A DNA stretch of 35,855 bases from Acinetobacter stercoris (lineage in GTDB: Bacteria > Pseudomonadota > Gammaproteobacteria > Pseudomonadales > Moraxellaceae): NCBI RefSeq assembly GCF_900323515.1, contig NZ_OOGT01000012.1, positions 1-35,855 on the forward strand, given 5' to 3'. This document shows positions 15,382 through 24,690 of the stretch, piece after piece. The translations under genes and the position numbers were made by a program. Position 1 is the stretch's first letter; each line of letters opens with the position of its first letter. The notes under the pieces are model-generated. The model was not told the origin of the DNA. It ran no database searches and saw nothing but the letters and a program-made list of their open reading frames with translations.

Positions 15382-16227
15382 TTAGAAACGATAACCGATA
15401 CCTAAATAAGTGACGATCGGGTTAATCTCGATATCACTTTGACCAGAGAGAATAGTTGTTTTTCCTGCGCCTGGAATTGTGCCAGTAACATTGAGTTTTG
15501 CTTTAGTTGAGAGGTGTGCATAAGAAACTGAAGCTGTAGCAAACCAGTCTTTAGTGATGTTGTAATCAACACCTATTGTTGCAACTGGAGCGACAGCATC
15601 ATCAACTTTAACCTTTCCTAACGTTGGTTTTACATCTAGTTGTCCACCAAGTTGAGGGTATAATGCATTAACCGCACCATTGATGGTCTTAGAGAGTTCA
15701 CCATTAATTCTTGGATCGGTTTTAACATCCGAGAAGTGTGCATACATTATACCAGCACCAACGTAAGGGCGGATTTTATTATTGATTGAACCAAAATGAT
15801 AACGACCAGTAAAAGTCGGTGTATAAGCATCTGTGGTTGCTGCTTTGGAGTATTTATCTAAGCCAACAACTGGTTTACCAGCTAGAGTAATATTATTTTT
15901 ACCTGAAAGTTCCATTTCAGGTGGTGCACCAAGAACTAGTTCCAAAGAAACATTATCATTAACGAAATAATCAAGCATTAAACCGCCAGTATCTGCATCT
16001 TCAACTTCAAATCCAGCACTTGGAGATGCTGCAGTTACATTTGCCATAGATTGCAATGCAGGTGAGCTACCAGTTTTACCATATACTCCTTGTGCACTAC
16101 TCTGAGGCATGATGTGTAACCAACCAGCAGATATACCAAAAGTTTTACCATCTGATGTAGCCGCATGAGAGAAGCTGGCAACTGCTAGTAACGTAGCAGG
16201 GACAATAATTCGTGCAACCTTTTTCAT
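15382..16227 (-). CDS. OmpW-family outer membrane protein (paralogue of the gene at 354)
   Basis: A 281-residue OmpW/AlkL-type barrel. The signal peptide ends in ASFSHA (residue 22). The mature N-terminus reads KTFGISAGWLHIMPQSSAQG, a close match to the gene at 354. Other shared segments are EDADTGGLMLDYFVNDNVSLEL, RPYVGAGIMYAHFSDVKT and the C-terminal TYLGIGYRF. It lacks much of the loop sequence found in the larger paralogue. The ribosome site AGGATAATTATT is good. A palindrome lies about 100 bases upstream. Confidence 0.93.
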   Translation of the reverse strand: MKKVARIIVPATLLAVASFSHAATSDGKTFGISAGWLHIMPQSSAQGVYGKTGSSPALQSMANVTAASPSAGFEVEDADTGGLMLDYFVNDNVSLELVLGAPPEMELSGKNNITLAGKPVVGLDKYSKAATTDAYTPTFTGRYHFGSINNKIRPYVGAGIMYAHFSDVKTDPRINGELSKTINGAVNALYPQLGGQLDVKPTLGKVKVDDAVAPVATIGVDYNITKDWFATASVSYAHLSTKAKLNVTGTIPGAGKTTILSGQSDIEINPIVTYLGIGYRF

Positions 16228-16322
16228 AATAATTATCCTAAATTAATAAGTAGAAAATCCTTGGATTGCGCGAATATTAGAGTAATTAGTTTAATTTTAA
16301 AACCTCGAATATTTAATTTAAA

Positions 16323-16338
16323 TGAACGCAATCGTTCA
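16323..16338. promoter_or_regulatory. palindrome TGAACG-N4-CGTTCA upstream of OmpW
   Basis: TGAACGCAATCGTTCA is a perfect six-plus-six dyad with a CAAT centre in the 249-base gap upstream of the OmpW gene at 16227 and downstream of the alcohol dehydrogenase. Its size and symmetry suit a TetR-type repressor. It lies some 96 bases from the OmpW start. I see no confident promoter elements to anchor it. The rest of the gap is AT-rich with nothing else recognisable. Confidence 0.4.
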
Positions 16339-16476
16339 GAAAAAAGGTTAATTTTGATAAATATATTTATTTACAGTGGGTTAATAATAATGGGCAGCTA
16401 TCAAAAATTACAAAAAATAATTTTCAATAGCTTGTTTCTTGAACGCCATTATTTTTGAGCTAATCTATTGATAAGG

Positions 16477-17637
16477 TTAAGAATAGATCGATTTATAAAT
16501 ATTTAAGGCATCATCAGTATGCATTTCACGAGGATTATTTTGTAATAATCTGGTTTGAAGCATGGCATCTTGAGCAAGGACTTCAAGTTTGTTCTCGGGA
16601 ACATTTAATTCTTGCAGTTTCAGAATCAGACCACTTTGGTCAAGATGTCGTTGCATGTGATCAATAAATAAATCACATAAACCATCAATGCTACCTTTGC
16701 TGAATGGATCTAACCATTGCATCAATTCAGCATATAAATGTTTTGCATTTGGTGCATTAAACTTCATAACCTCAACTAAAACCAGTGCATTTGTATGACC
16801 ATGTGATAAATGGAAATGTCCGCCTAAAGGATAGGCGAGAGCATGAACAGCTCCGACTGGAGCGTTTGCAAATGCCTGACCAGCAAGCATTGAGCCGACC
16901 AGCATATTTTGTCGGGCGTTCAAATCCGAACCATCATCCAGAACCAGTTTTAGGTTCTTGTTGAGTAATTTGAGTGCTTGCTTGGCAAGCATATCGGCAT
17001 AGAAGTTTTTTTTATTTTTTGATGTATAGGCTTCGATGGCATGTACCATGGCATCAATGCCCGTTGCAGCAGTGATATGCGCTGGCAAGCTTTGAGTAAA
17101 TGTCGCATCCAGAATTGCTATATCAGCGTATAGTACAGGTGACACGATTCCTGTTTTTGTGGTTTCACCTGTGGTAACAATCGAAATCGGGGTAACTTCT
17201 GATCCTGTTCCAGCCGTAGTCGGAATGAGAATTAAAGGAAGACGGGGTGCTTTAGCATTATTCACACCATAAATATCCTGAAGACTTTGTTGCTGTTCGG
17301 GATCAGCTAAGATAGCAATCACTTTGGCAACATCCATAGAACTGCCACCACCAAAACCGATTATCACATCAACTTTTTCATCCTTTGCAAATTTGATGGC
17401 GTCTAATACAATATTTTCTGCAGGATCAGCTTGTACATCAGAGTAAATCACGTAAGGTAGCTTGAGCGTGTCAAGGATTTCGAGAATTGGTAAATGAAGA
17501 TTATTTTTCAGCATACCAGCATCAGTCACAATGAGTGTTTTAGTATAAGCCCCATCTCTTAAAATGTGATTTAATTCCTGTATAGAGCCAAGACCAGAAA
17601 TAATATTGGAGACGGTTTGGAATTGAAATTGACTCAT
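16477..17637 (-). CDS. iron-containing alcohol dehydrogenase
   Basis: A 386-residue group III (iron-dependent) alcohol dehydrogenase. The NAD(P)-binding GGGSSMDVAK motif is near residues 99-108. TTAGTGSEVTPISIV follows near 140-155. The metal-binding residues are in DAMVHAIEAYTS and AYPLGGHFHLSHGHTNA (Asp and three His expected). It would interconvert alcohols and aldehydes or ketones in the cytoplasm. AAGGATAAACC precedes ATG. It points towards OmpW across a 249-base gap, so cotranscription is unlikely but not excluded. Substrate is unknown. Confidence 0.93.
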   Translation of the reverse strand: MSQFQFQTVSNIISGLGSIQELNHILRDGAYTKTLIVTDAGMLKNNLHLPILEILDTLKLPYVIYSDVQADPAENIVLDAIKFAKDEKVDVIIGFGGGSSMDVAKVIAILADPEQQQSLQDIYGVNNAKAPRLPLILIPTTAGTGSEVTPISIVTTGETTKTGIVSPVLYADIAILDATFTQSLPAHITAATGIDAMVHAIEAYTSKNKKNFYADMLAKQALKLLNKNLKLVLDDGSDLNARQNMLVGSMLAGQAFANAPVGAVHALAYPLGGHFHLSHGHTNALVLVEVMKFNAPNAKHLYAELMQWLDPFSKGSIDGLCDLFIDHMQRHLDQSGLILKLQELNVPENKLEVLAQDAMLQTRLLQNNPREMHTDDALNIYKSIYS

Positions 17638-17757
17638 ATGGTTTATCCTTGATCTTTCATCATAAATTAAACATTATTGTTTTACTGTTCTATAGGATTC
17701 AGTGTTTAAATAACTTAACATAAGAGACCATAAAAGAAATCTGTTTTTGAGGTACTT

Positions 17758-18270
17758 ATGTCATCCCAAACGCCATACAAGGTGTTATGTGTCTGCTTAG
17801 GTAATATTTGCCGTTCACCCACGGCTGAAGTGATTTTGCAGCATTTTTGTGATGAGCATCAACTCAATGTCACAGTAGATTCGGCAGGTACAAGTAATTA
17901 TCACCCGAATGCGGCACCAGATGCCCGTAGTCAAAAGCATGCTAGGCAACGAGGTTATGATTTATCCATGTTGCGTGCACGTCAAATAAAACTTCAAGAT
18001 TTTATTGAGTTTGACCTTATTTTAGCGATGGATCATGAAAATTTAAGTGATATTCATGCCTTGCATCATGTGGCATTGAAAACCTATGGTGATATACAGG
18101 TAAAAGCTCAGGTTTATCTAATGAGTGAACATGATCAGGATTATCCAAAACAGGCATTGCCTGATCCGTATTATGGCGGGAACTCTGGATTTGAACGTGT
18201 CCTTGACCAGTGTGAATCCAGCAGTCTTGCATGGGCATTACAATTAAAACAGCAACTTGGACGTAGATAA
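17758..18270 (+). CDS. low-molecular-weight protein-tyrosine phosphatase
   Basis: A 170-residue cytoplasmic phosphatase. The P-loop is C13-LGNIC-R19-SPTAE, a C-x5-R motif, and the general acid is the Asp of LPDPYYGG near residue 138. Related enzymes (Wzb, Etp) dephosphorylate capsule tyrosine kinases, but no such kinase or capsule locus is in view, and here the gene begins a run with murB. GAGGT precedes ATG. A TTG codon near its end could be read as an overlapping murB start, but the ATG at 18281 is better. Confidence 0.93.
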   Translation: MSSQTPYKVLCVCLGNICRSPTAEVILQHFCDEHQLNVTVDSAGTSNYHPNAAPDARSQKHARQRGYDLSMLRARQIKLQDFIEFDLILAMDHENLSDIHALHHVALKTYGDIQVKAQVYLMSEHDQDYPKQALPDPYYGGNSGFERVLDQCESSSLAWALQLKQQLGRR

Positions 18271-18280
18271 GGTTACTTTA

Positions 18281-19315
18281 ATGGAAATTTTAAATCAGGT
18301 TCAACTCCAACCATTTAACACGCTAAATCTAAATTCAATTGCCTCTTACTACAAAAAAATAAAATCTGATCAGGATATTGTTGATGCGATTAGCTTTGCT
18401 GAAAAACATCATCTGAATGTGTTGGTTCTCTCTGGTGGCAGTAATGTTTTGTTACCTGAATCTATAGAAGCTCTGGTTATGCATATGGATATCCAAGGCA
18501 TACAACAAACTGCTGAAGATGAGACAACGATAACACTTAAAGTTGGAGCTGGTCAGAAATGGCATGATTTTGTGTTATATACGACAGAAAATCATATGTA
18601 TGGTCTGCAAAATCTGGCTTTAATTCCTGGGTTTGTAGGTGCATCACCCGTGCAGAATATCGGTGCTTATGGTGTAGAGGCGGGTGACTTTATCGAATCA
18701 GTGCAGGTATATGATCGCATTGATCGGCAGTTTAAATCTATTTTGGCGAAGGATTGCCGGTTTTCGTATCGACACAGTATATTTAAAGAACAGCCAGACC
18801 GTTATGTCATAAGCCATGTTACTTTCAGATTATTAAAAAATGCAGATTTAAAAATCCATTATGGTGATTTAAAAGCGGCAGTAGGCAATGACCTGACTGC
18901 TGAAAACTTGCAGAAACAGGTAATAATGATCCGTCAAAGCAAGCTACCTGATCCCAAAGAATATGCCAATGTTGGTAGTTTTTTTAAAAATCCTGTAATT
19001 TCTGAATCTGAGTTTGAAAGTCTGAGAAAATTACATGAAAATATGCCGCATTATCCTCAGGCGAATGGTCAGGTTAAAATTGCCGCAGGTTGGTTGATTG
19101 AGCAATCAGGCTGGAAAGGGAAAAAACTGGGTTCAGTAGGCATGTTTCATAAACAGGCATTGGTTTTAGTAAATTACGGTCAGGCTGCATTAACAGATGT
19201 AAAAGCTACATATCGTGCAGTACAAGCTGATGTCTTTAAGAAATTTAACGTGAATTTAGAGCCAGAACCAGTATTATTTAATACAGTTGGACAAATTCAA
19301 TCACATACGAGATAA
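18281..19315 (+). CDS. murB: UDP-N-acetylenolpyruvoylglucosamine reductase
   Basis: FAD-dependent reductase that makes UDP-MurNAc for peptidoglycan. Seen here are the FAD-binding [10 protein letters not shown] segment, [20 protein letters not shown], the catalytic serine in [11 protein letters not shown], and the late glutamate in NLEPEP. I start it at ATG 18281, preceded by AAGG at eight bases, rather than at TTG 18257 inside the phosphatase gene. That gives 344 residues, the usual type I length. The gene lies ten bases after the phosphatase stop and six before the DUF218 gene, so these form an operon. Confidence 0.96.
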   Translation: MEILNQVQLQPFNTLNLNSIASYYKKIKSDQDIVDAISFAEKHHLNVLVLSGGSNVLLPESIEALVMHMDIQGIQQTAEDETTITLKVGAGQKWHDFVLYTTENHMYGLQNLALIPGFVGASPVQNIGAYGVEAGDFIESVQVYDRIDRQFKSILAKDCRFSYRHSIFKEQPDRYVISHVTFRLLKNADLKIHYGDLKAAVGNDLTAENLQKQVIMIRQSKLPDPKEYANVGSFFKNPVISESEFESLRKLHENMPHYPQANGQVKIAAGWLIEQSGWKGKKLGSVGMFHKQALVLVNYGQAALTDVKATYRAVQADVFKKFNVNLEPEPVLFNTVGQIQSHTR

Positions 19316-19321
19316 CGATTT

Positions 19322-20449
19322 ATGAAACAGCACTGGATGGTTCGTTTAGTTCGGATGGTTGCCATACTATTCGTACTTTTCGGCTGTTTCATTGTTTTTC
19401 TGTATACACCTTTTTATTCAAATTTGATTGTCAAAACATTAAATACTTTTGTTCCTGTTAAAGTGGATAAAGTGGCTGCTAAAAGTCAGGAAAAAGCAGC
19501 ACTTACAGAAGTTGAAAACTATGAACCTGGTTCTGATCTATGGATTGCACGTCAGGCATATCTGAATGTTATGGAAGAGGCAATAAAAACAGAAAATTCA
19601 CAAGACCTCACATTATTGCATGCACGTTATCGAGATTTGCAAAAGAAAATTCTTGAAGAACAAAAAGAGGATGACAAGGATGAGAAAAAGCCTTCCGTAC
19701 CGTTATTATCTCCAGAAAATCCGGATGATCAGCAAGAAATTTCAGCACCAGATTCAGCAATAACTGTTCGGGAACTGCTTGAATTAAATAGTGATGATAA
19801 CAAGGAGCAAATGAAGCAATATATTCATTATTTAAAAACCCATAAAATTGAAAAAGAGAAAGAAGAGCCTATAGATAACCAGATTTATCAGGATATTGCA
19901 TATATTCATGATCAAAATACAGAAAAAACTAAAGATGCAGATCAACCTTATGCCATAGTGGTTTTAGGTGGAGGTTTAACCTTAGATAAAAACCAGAAAG
20001 ATATCATTGTAAATAAATATACAAATCTTAGGCTTGAAAAAACTTTACAAGTTGAAAGTAAAACACATTTACCTATTGTATTGAGTGGGGTAGAGTCACC
20101 TTATATGCAGGCTTGGCTGGCAAAACGTGGTGTAGATGCTAAATTACTAGAAAATAGAAGTATGAATACTTGTGAAAATACAAGATTCAGCTCTCTTTTA
20201 TTACAAAAACAGGGTGGAGCTCCGACAGTGTTATTGATTACTGATCGCTATCATATGCCAAGAACACGAAGACTGTTTGCTCTTAATGGAATTGAAACGA
20301 TTCCTGTTGAAGCCCCAATGCCAACACAATTGACAGCATGGCAGCCGAGTGAAAAAAATTATGATCATAGCCGCCGTGCAAATTATGAATTACTTGCAAC
20401 GATTCGAGACGTACTTTTTGGGTCTAGCGGTTGTCGAGAGGTACCCTAA
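19322..20449 (+). CDS. DUF218/YdcF-ElyC-family membrane protein
   Basis: A 375-residue protein with one N-terminal membrane segment (about residues 11-28). A long, charged, Glu/Lys-rich region (about 45-205), probably helical, follows, and then a DUF218 domain from YAIVVLGGGL (210) to about residue 345. The family residues SMNTCENTRFSSLLL and ITDRYHMPRTRRLF are present. E. coli ElyC, of the same family, affects envelope and peptidoglycan integrity, and the neighbour murB fits that theme, but the link is inference. The charged region is longer than in plain YdcF proteins. The stop overlaps the next start (TAATG). Confidence 0.83.
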   Translation: MKQHWMVRLVRMVAILFVLFGCFIVFLYTPFYSNLIVKTLNTFVPVKVDKVAAKSQEKAALTEVENYEPGSDLWIARQAYLNVMEEAIKTENSQDLTLLHARYRDLQKKILEEQKEDDKDEKKPSVPLLSPENPDDQQEISAPDSAITVRELLELNSDDNKEQMKQYIHYLKTHKIEKEKEEPIDNQIYQDIAYIHDQNTEKTKDADQPYAIVVLGGGLTLDKNQKDIIVNKYTNLRLEKTLQVESKTHLPIVLSGVESPYMQAWLAKRGVDAKLLENRSMNTCENTRFSSLLLQKQGGAPTVLLITDRYHMPRTRRLFALNGIETIPVEAPMPTQLTAWQPSEKNYDHSRRANYELLATIRDVLFGSSGCREVP

Positions 20450-21477
20450 TGCCAGATATTCCATTTTTAAACCCGACAATACTAAAACAACTAGATTTAC
20501 CTATACCAAATCGAGATGAGACACCAAATTTACTTGAACCTTTAAATTTAAATAGACCTTTTGTTGCCTCAAAAGAAATACAGGCATATCAGCGTTTATA
20601 CGGTCTAGATCAATTAGATGCAGAACATTGGCAAGGCTACATAGAAATGCCATTGTTTAAATTGCATACTCAGATTTTTAAACCTAAAACCCAACATATA
20701 CAAGGTACTGTATTTTTATTGCATGGTTATTTAGAACATAGTGGAATTTACCAGCCTATTATTCGTGAAATTTTGGATCAGGGATTTAGTGTTATTACTT
20801 ATGATCTACCCGGGCATGGTCTAAGTAACGGTTCACCTGCAAATATCCAGAATTTTGACCATTACCAGCAAGTTTTACATGCAGTATATCACTATGTAAA
20901 AAATGCAGATCAGTTGCCTAAGCCTTGGTTAGGTATTGGACAAAGTACAGGTGGAGCAATCTGGATGCACCATTTGCTCGAATATGCAGAGCAGCGTAAA
21001 AATCCGATTGTGGAAAGAGTATTGTTATTATCACCACTTATCCGTCCTGCCAAGTCTGCATGGTGGCATAACTCTATAGGGCTCGGCATTATTCGCAGAA
21101 TAAAACGAGAAGTGCCAAGACATTTTAGAAGAAATAATCATAACCCTGAGTTTTTGCGTTTTGTCCGATTAAAAGACCCGTTACAACCTAGAATGATGGG
21201 AATGGACTGGATTTTGGCAATGTCCAAATGGATGCAGGAAATGGAGGATCGACCAGCTTGCCGGATTCCTGTGTGGTTAGCACAGGGTGCTCAGGATCAA
21301 ACTGTGGATTGGCGTTATAATATTGAATTTATACGTAAAAAATTCAGGCTGCAAACCTTGCTCATGCTGGAAGAAGGTTCTCATCAACTTATCAATGAAA
21401 GAGCTGATATTCGTGCTGCTTTAACAGGGTTGATTCCTGCTTTTCTACATGCCCAATCTGCAGGGGATTATTATTAG
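20449..21477 (+). CDS. alpha/beta hydrolase, lysophospholipase-like
   Basis: A 342-residue alpha/beta hydrolase of the monoacylglycerol lipase/serine aminopeptidase type. The oxyanion-hole segment is LLHGYLEHSGIY, and the nucleophile elbow GQSTG puts Ser at about 166. The acid is likely the Asp of AQGAQDQTVDWR, and the His is that of EEGSHQLINE. No signal peptide is seen. I choose ATG 20449, which overlaps the preceding stop as TAATG and has GAGAGG upstream, over a TTG 18 bases earlier. The overlap implies translational coupling with the DUF218 protein. Confidence 0.88.
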   Translation: MPDIPFLNPTILKQLDLPIPNRDETPNLLEPLNLNRPFVASKEIQAYQRLYGLDQLDAEHWQGYIEMPLFKLHTQIFKPKTQHIQGTVFLLHGYLEHSGIYQPIIREILDQGFSVITYDLPGHGLSNGSPANIQNFDHYQQVLHAVYHYVKNADQLPKPWLGIGQSTGGAIWMHHLLEYAEQRKNPIVERVLLLSPLIRPAKSAWWHNSIGLGIIRRIKREVPRHFRRNNHNPEFLRFVRLKDPLQPRMMGMDWILAMSKWMQEMEDRPACRIPVWLAQGAQDQTVDWRYNIEFIRKKFRLQTLLMLEEGSHQLINERADIRAALTGLIPAFLHAQSAGDYY

Positions 21478-21524
21478 AGCTGGATGATAGTTTTGGTCAA
21501 ATATGATTTAAACACTTTTTGAAA

Positions 21525-21554
21525 AGGTATTAAGCTAGAGTTAGCCTAATACCT
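21525..21554. terminator. terminator between convergent hydrolase and FMN protein genes
   Basis: AGGTATTA pairs with TAATACCT, and inner GCTA pairs with TAGC. On the minus strand it is followed by TTTTC, so it mainly serves the FMN-protein gene. Confidence 0.6.
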
Positions 21555-21563
21555 ATCTGATAT

Positions 21564-23234
21564 TTAAAATTTTTCTGCTGTTGCCAGATTCCACATACGA
21601 TAATAAAAGTTTTCATCATCTTTTTCTAAGCAATTCAATAATTCATTTTTCTTTAAGAAAAAGTGTAATTGAGCATAGTTTTTTATCTCGCGGTCATTTA
21701 TACGTTGAGCTAAATGATGTGGTTTAATTTCCGCAGGATGAGATAACCCAGCAGATGCGATTAGTTCAGATAAGGCTTTAAGAGTATTTTTCTGAAAGTT
21801 AAAAACCCGATCAGCTTTGCTAGGAACATCAATGGCTTTTTGTCGCTGAGGATCTTGTGTGGCGACCCCTACAGGGCATTGATTGGTATGGCAACTTTGG
21901 GCTTGGATACAGCCGACAGCAAACATAAAACCACGAGCACAGTTAATCCAGTCAGCACCTATTGCCATTGTACTTGCAATATCAAACGCAGTAATAATTT
22001 TACCGCTAGCACCTATTTTAATTTGATCTCTTAAACCTGCACCAACCAGAGTATTATGTACAAAAAGCAGACCTTCTCGCAGTGGTGTTCCCATATGATT
22101 CATGAGTTCTACTGGAGCTGCACCAGTTCCACCTTCGGAGCCATCAACAACGATAAAATCAGGAATGATTTTTGTTTCCAGCATGGCTTTAACAATACCC
22201 ATAAATTGCCATGGTTGTCCCAGGCAAAGTTTAAAACCAACAGGTTTTCCATTGGAAAGTTCACGTAATTGTTTAATGAACTGCATCAGCTCGATTGGTG
22301 TTGAAAATGCAGAGTGTTTTGCCGGTGAAATACAATCCTCATCTTTACTTACACCACGAATTTGAGCAATTTCATCTGTAATCTTGTCTTTAGGCAATAT
22401 ACCACCGTGTCCAGGTTTGGCGCCTTGTGAAAGTTTAATTTCGATCATTTTAATTTGAGGAAGTGCTGCCTGTTTTTTAAATTTTTCAGGATCAAATTGC
22501 CCGTCTAAAGTTCGACAGCCAAAATAGCCACTGGCAATTTCCCAAACAATGTCTCCACCATTTTCCAGATGATAGGGGCTTAGACTACCTTCACCAGTAT
22601 CATGGTAAAAATTACCCATTGCAGCACCTTTATTGAGTGCGCGAATTGCATTAGCACTCAGACTCCCAAAACTCATCGCTGAAATATTCATAATTGCGGC
22701 GCTATAAGGTTGGCTACATTGCTCATTACCGATTCGAATCCGAAATGATATTGGATCAGCAGGCTTGCATGGAGACATAGAATGTGTCAGAAAACGGTAA
22801 TCTTCTTGGTAAACATTGATGATTGAACCAAAAGGTTTGTCTGCATTTTCATTTTTTGCACGCTGATAAACCAGACTGCGTTGAGCGCGTGAAAATGGTA
22901 GCGCATCTTCATCTGCTTCAATAAAATACTGGCGAATTTCAGGACGGATTTCTTCAAAAATAAAACGGAAATGTCCAATTATAGGGTAATTTCGCAAAAT
23001 GGAATGATGGCTTTGGATGACATCATAAAAACCAACCAAAGACAGTATAGTGCTCAACAGCCAGATTACATTTAAAAAGGTATCTGAAAAGAAATAATAA
23101 ATAATATGGGTTTCATGAAAGAAGATTATCCAAGTCAGGTAAATTGCAATAAAAATACATAAAAACCAAACTGAATGACGGGAGAAAAAGGTATTCAAGA
23201 GTTTGTGACGTATTGATTGAGCAGGACTTGCCAT
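21564..23234 (-). CDS. membrane-anchored FMN-binding glutamate synthase-family protein
   Basis: A stand-alone version of the central/FMN domain of glutamate synthase. Two membrane segments at the N-terminus (SVWFLCIFIAIYLTW and a second at about residues 45-70) anchor it. The rest is the (beta/alpha)8 barrel with AKPGHGGILPKDKI, VDGSEGGTGAAPVELM and an iron-sulfur motif C-x5-C-x4-CPVGVATQ, as in GltB (3Fe-4S). It lacks the amidotransferase domain, so it is unlikely to make glutamate from glutamine by itself; the reaction is unknown. I prefer ATG 23234 (556 aa). A TTG at 23288 extends it by 18 residues but has a badly spaced ribosome site. Neither start is strong. Confidence 0.85.
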   Translation of the reverse strand: MASPAQSIRHKLLNTFFSRHSVWFLCIFIAIYLTWIIFFHETHIIYYFFSDTFLNVIWLLSTILSLVGFYDVIQSHHSILRNYPIIGHFRFIFEEIRPEIRQYFIEADEDALPFSRAQRSLVYQRAKNENADKPFGSIINVYQEDYRFLTHSMSPCKPADPISFRIRIGNEQCSQPYSAAIMNISAMSFGSLSANAIRALNKGAAMGNFYHDTGEGSLSPYHLENGGDIVWEIASGYFGCRTLDGQFDPEKFKKQAALPQIKMIEIKLSQGAKPGHGGILPKDKITDEIAQIRGVSKDEDCISPAKHSAFSTPIELMQFIKQLRELSNGKPVGFKLCLGQPWQFMGIVKAMLETKIIPDFIVVDGSEGGTGAAPVELMNHMGTPLREGLLFVHNTLVGAGLRDQIKIGASGKIITAFDIASTMAIGADWINCARGFMFAVGCIQAQSCHTNQCPVGVATQDPQRQKAIDVPSKADRVFNFQKNTLKALSELIASAGLSHPAEIKPHHLAQRINDREIKNYAQLHFFLKKNELLNCLEKDDENFYYRMWNLATAEKF

Positions 23235-23384
23235 TGTTAATATTATTCCATTGAATTCAAGCCATAACAGTGCCAATTTTAGAGTCAAATCTCAAGTGAT
23301 GATTTGTTAGATATGAGAAATGTTCTGAATTATTATTTAAAAATGATCATTATAATACTTGATATTTATAATAAAAATATAGGG

Positions 23385-23417
23385 ATTGAACAAGCCTGGA
23401 ATTTAGACTTGTTCAAT
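23385..23417 (-). terminator. terminator after roxA
   Basis: ATTGAACAAG pairs perfectly with CTTGTTCAAT across a 13-base loop. On the minus strand the stem is followed by CCCTATATTTTTATT. Confidence 0.65.
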
Positions 23418-23424
23418 ATCGTTT

Positions 23425-24591
23425 CTAAGCTTCTTCAGGTGGTAACAACATTAAAATAGATTCATTGAGAAGTTGAACAACATCTTCCAAAATATCGTCA
23501 TGATGGAAAGACTGATCAAAAGCAAGTGTCTTACCATCAGCGATATCTTGAAGTTTGGCTACAAAGTCTTCAGAAATACAGAGTTCTTCGCCGTTTGCCC
23601 AAAACAGAATTTCACTATCTTGTTCTGTATAGAGCAAACGTGAGGCTGGTTCTAGTAAGATCTCATAGCCATCATTTAATATTTCAATTAAATCTTGAGC
23701 TTCTAGCTCATCAGGTTCAGGGATATTATCTGGATATTTAGGTTCTGACATTAGACACATGATTGCATCATCAAGTTCATTCGAACTTTGTAATTGATTC
23801 AGAATTGCTGTTTTTAGATAGCTAAGTTCAGCTTGCGTAACCTCACCGATCTGAGAGGTTTTATCCCTGATAATATCAACCAAAGGATTCTTTAAAAGGA
23901 CATTGTCTGCAAATTTATCACTCACGCGATCCATCATGGTTGCTACATTTGGCATGCGAAAACCAAATGAGAAAGTCAGGCAATCATCTTCTGCGACACC
24001 GTAGTGTGATAAGCCAGGCGGAACATATAACAAATCACCAGGATTCATTACTTCATCAAAATGAACATCCATTTCTGGTAAAAGTTTCAATGGCTGGTTA
24101 GGTACAAAAGCAGTATCAGCATCACACATTTGTCCTAGTTGCCAACGACGGTGTCCATAACCTTGTACTAGAAAAACATCATAAAAATCAAAATGTTTTC
24201 CAACAGAACCACCTTTGGGAGCATATGAAACCATGATGTCATCACGACGCCATTGAGGAATAAATGGAAATTTTTTCCAGAGTTCAGCCAAATCGAAGGA
24301 ATAATGATCTACTGCCTGTACCAGTAAAGTCCAGAGTTTAGGCATTTTTTGGAAATCACCTTTAATGAGCGGAGATGATTTTACTGACCATTGATTTGGA
24401 TCTTTATCTTTTTGTTTAATCAAACGCGCACTAACATTTTCTTCTAATGCCAGTTCTTTTACATCATCAGGTTCTAAAATATTGATAATTTCTGGTAGGG
24501 CATTACGAACCAAAAGAGGTTTCTTTTGCCAGTATTCTAAGAGGAATTGTTCTGCAGTGATTCCACCCAGAACATCAAGATTTTGTGACAT
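23425..24591 (-). CDS. roxA: ribosomal oxygenase RoxA (YcfD-like, JmjC/cupin)
   Basis: A 388-residue Fe(II)/2-oxoglutarate oxygenase. GGITAEQFLLEYWQKKPLLV is the family start. The iron ligands are in HFDFYDVFLVQGYGHRRWQL (H-x-D) and in LSHYGVAEDDCLTFSFGFR (distal His). The C-terminal winged-helix region is present. E. coli YcfD/RoxA (373 aa) hydroxylates an arginine of ribosomal protein uL16 (L16), and length and motifs fit. It stands alone with its own terminator. Confidence 0.9.
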   Translation of the reverse strand: MSQNLDVLGGITAEQFLLEYWQKKPLLVRNALPEIINILEPDDVKELALEENVSARLIKQKDKDPNQWSVKSSPLIKGDFQKMPKLWTLLVQAVDHYSFDLAELWKKFPFIPQWRRDDIMVSYAPKGGSVGKHFDFYDVFLVQGYGHRRWQLGQMCDADTAFVPNQPLKLLPEMDVHFDEVMNPGDLLYVPPGLSHYGVAEDDCLTFSFGFRMPNVATMMDRVSDKFADNVLLKNPLVDIIRDKTSQIGEVTQAELSYLKTAILNQLQSSNELDDAIMCLMSEPKYPDNIPEPDELEAQDLIEILNDGYEILLEPASRLLYTEQDSEILFWANGEELCISEDFVAKLQDIADGKTLAFDQSFHHDDILEDVVQLLNESILMLLPPEEA

Positions 24592-24690
24592 AAAAATAGC
24601 CTAAGTAAATATATAAATTGCTTTAATCTATCATTTTGGATATGCCCCAAATCATATCTCAGGTAAATGATAAATAAACTATTTAGAAAA

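Noticed and set aside
16261..16458. Open frame of 65 codons between OmpW and alcohol dehydrogenase
   Set aside because: It starts with TTG and has no ribosome site, and its composition follows the AT-rich gap. It also spans the palindrome, so it is more likely control DNA.
18257..18280. TTG start for murB inside the phosphatase gene
   Set aside because: ATG 18281 has AAGG at a good distance and gives the usual MurB length. The extra eight residues do not resemble a MurB start.
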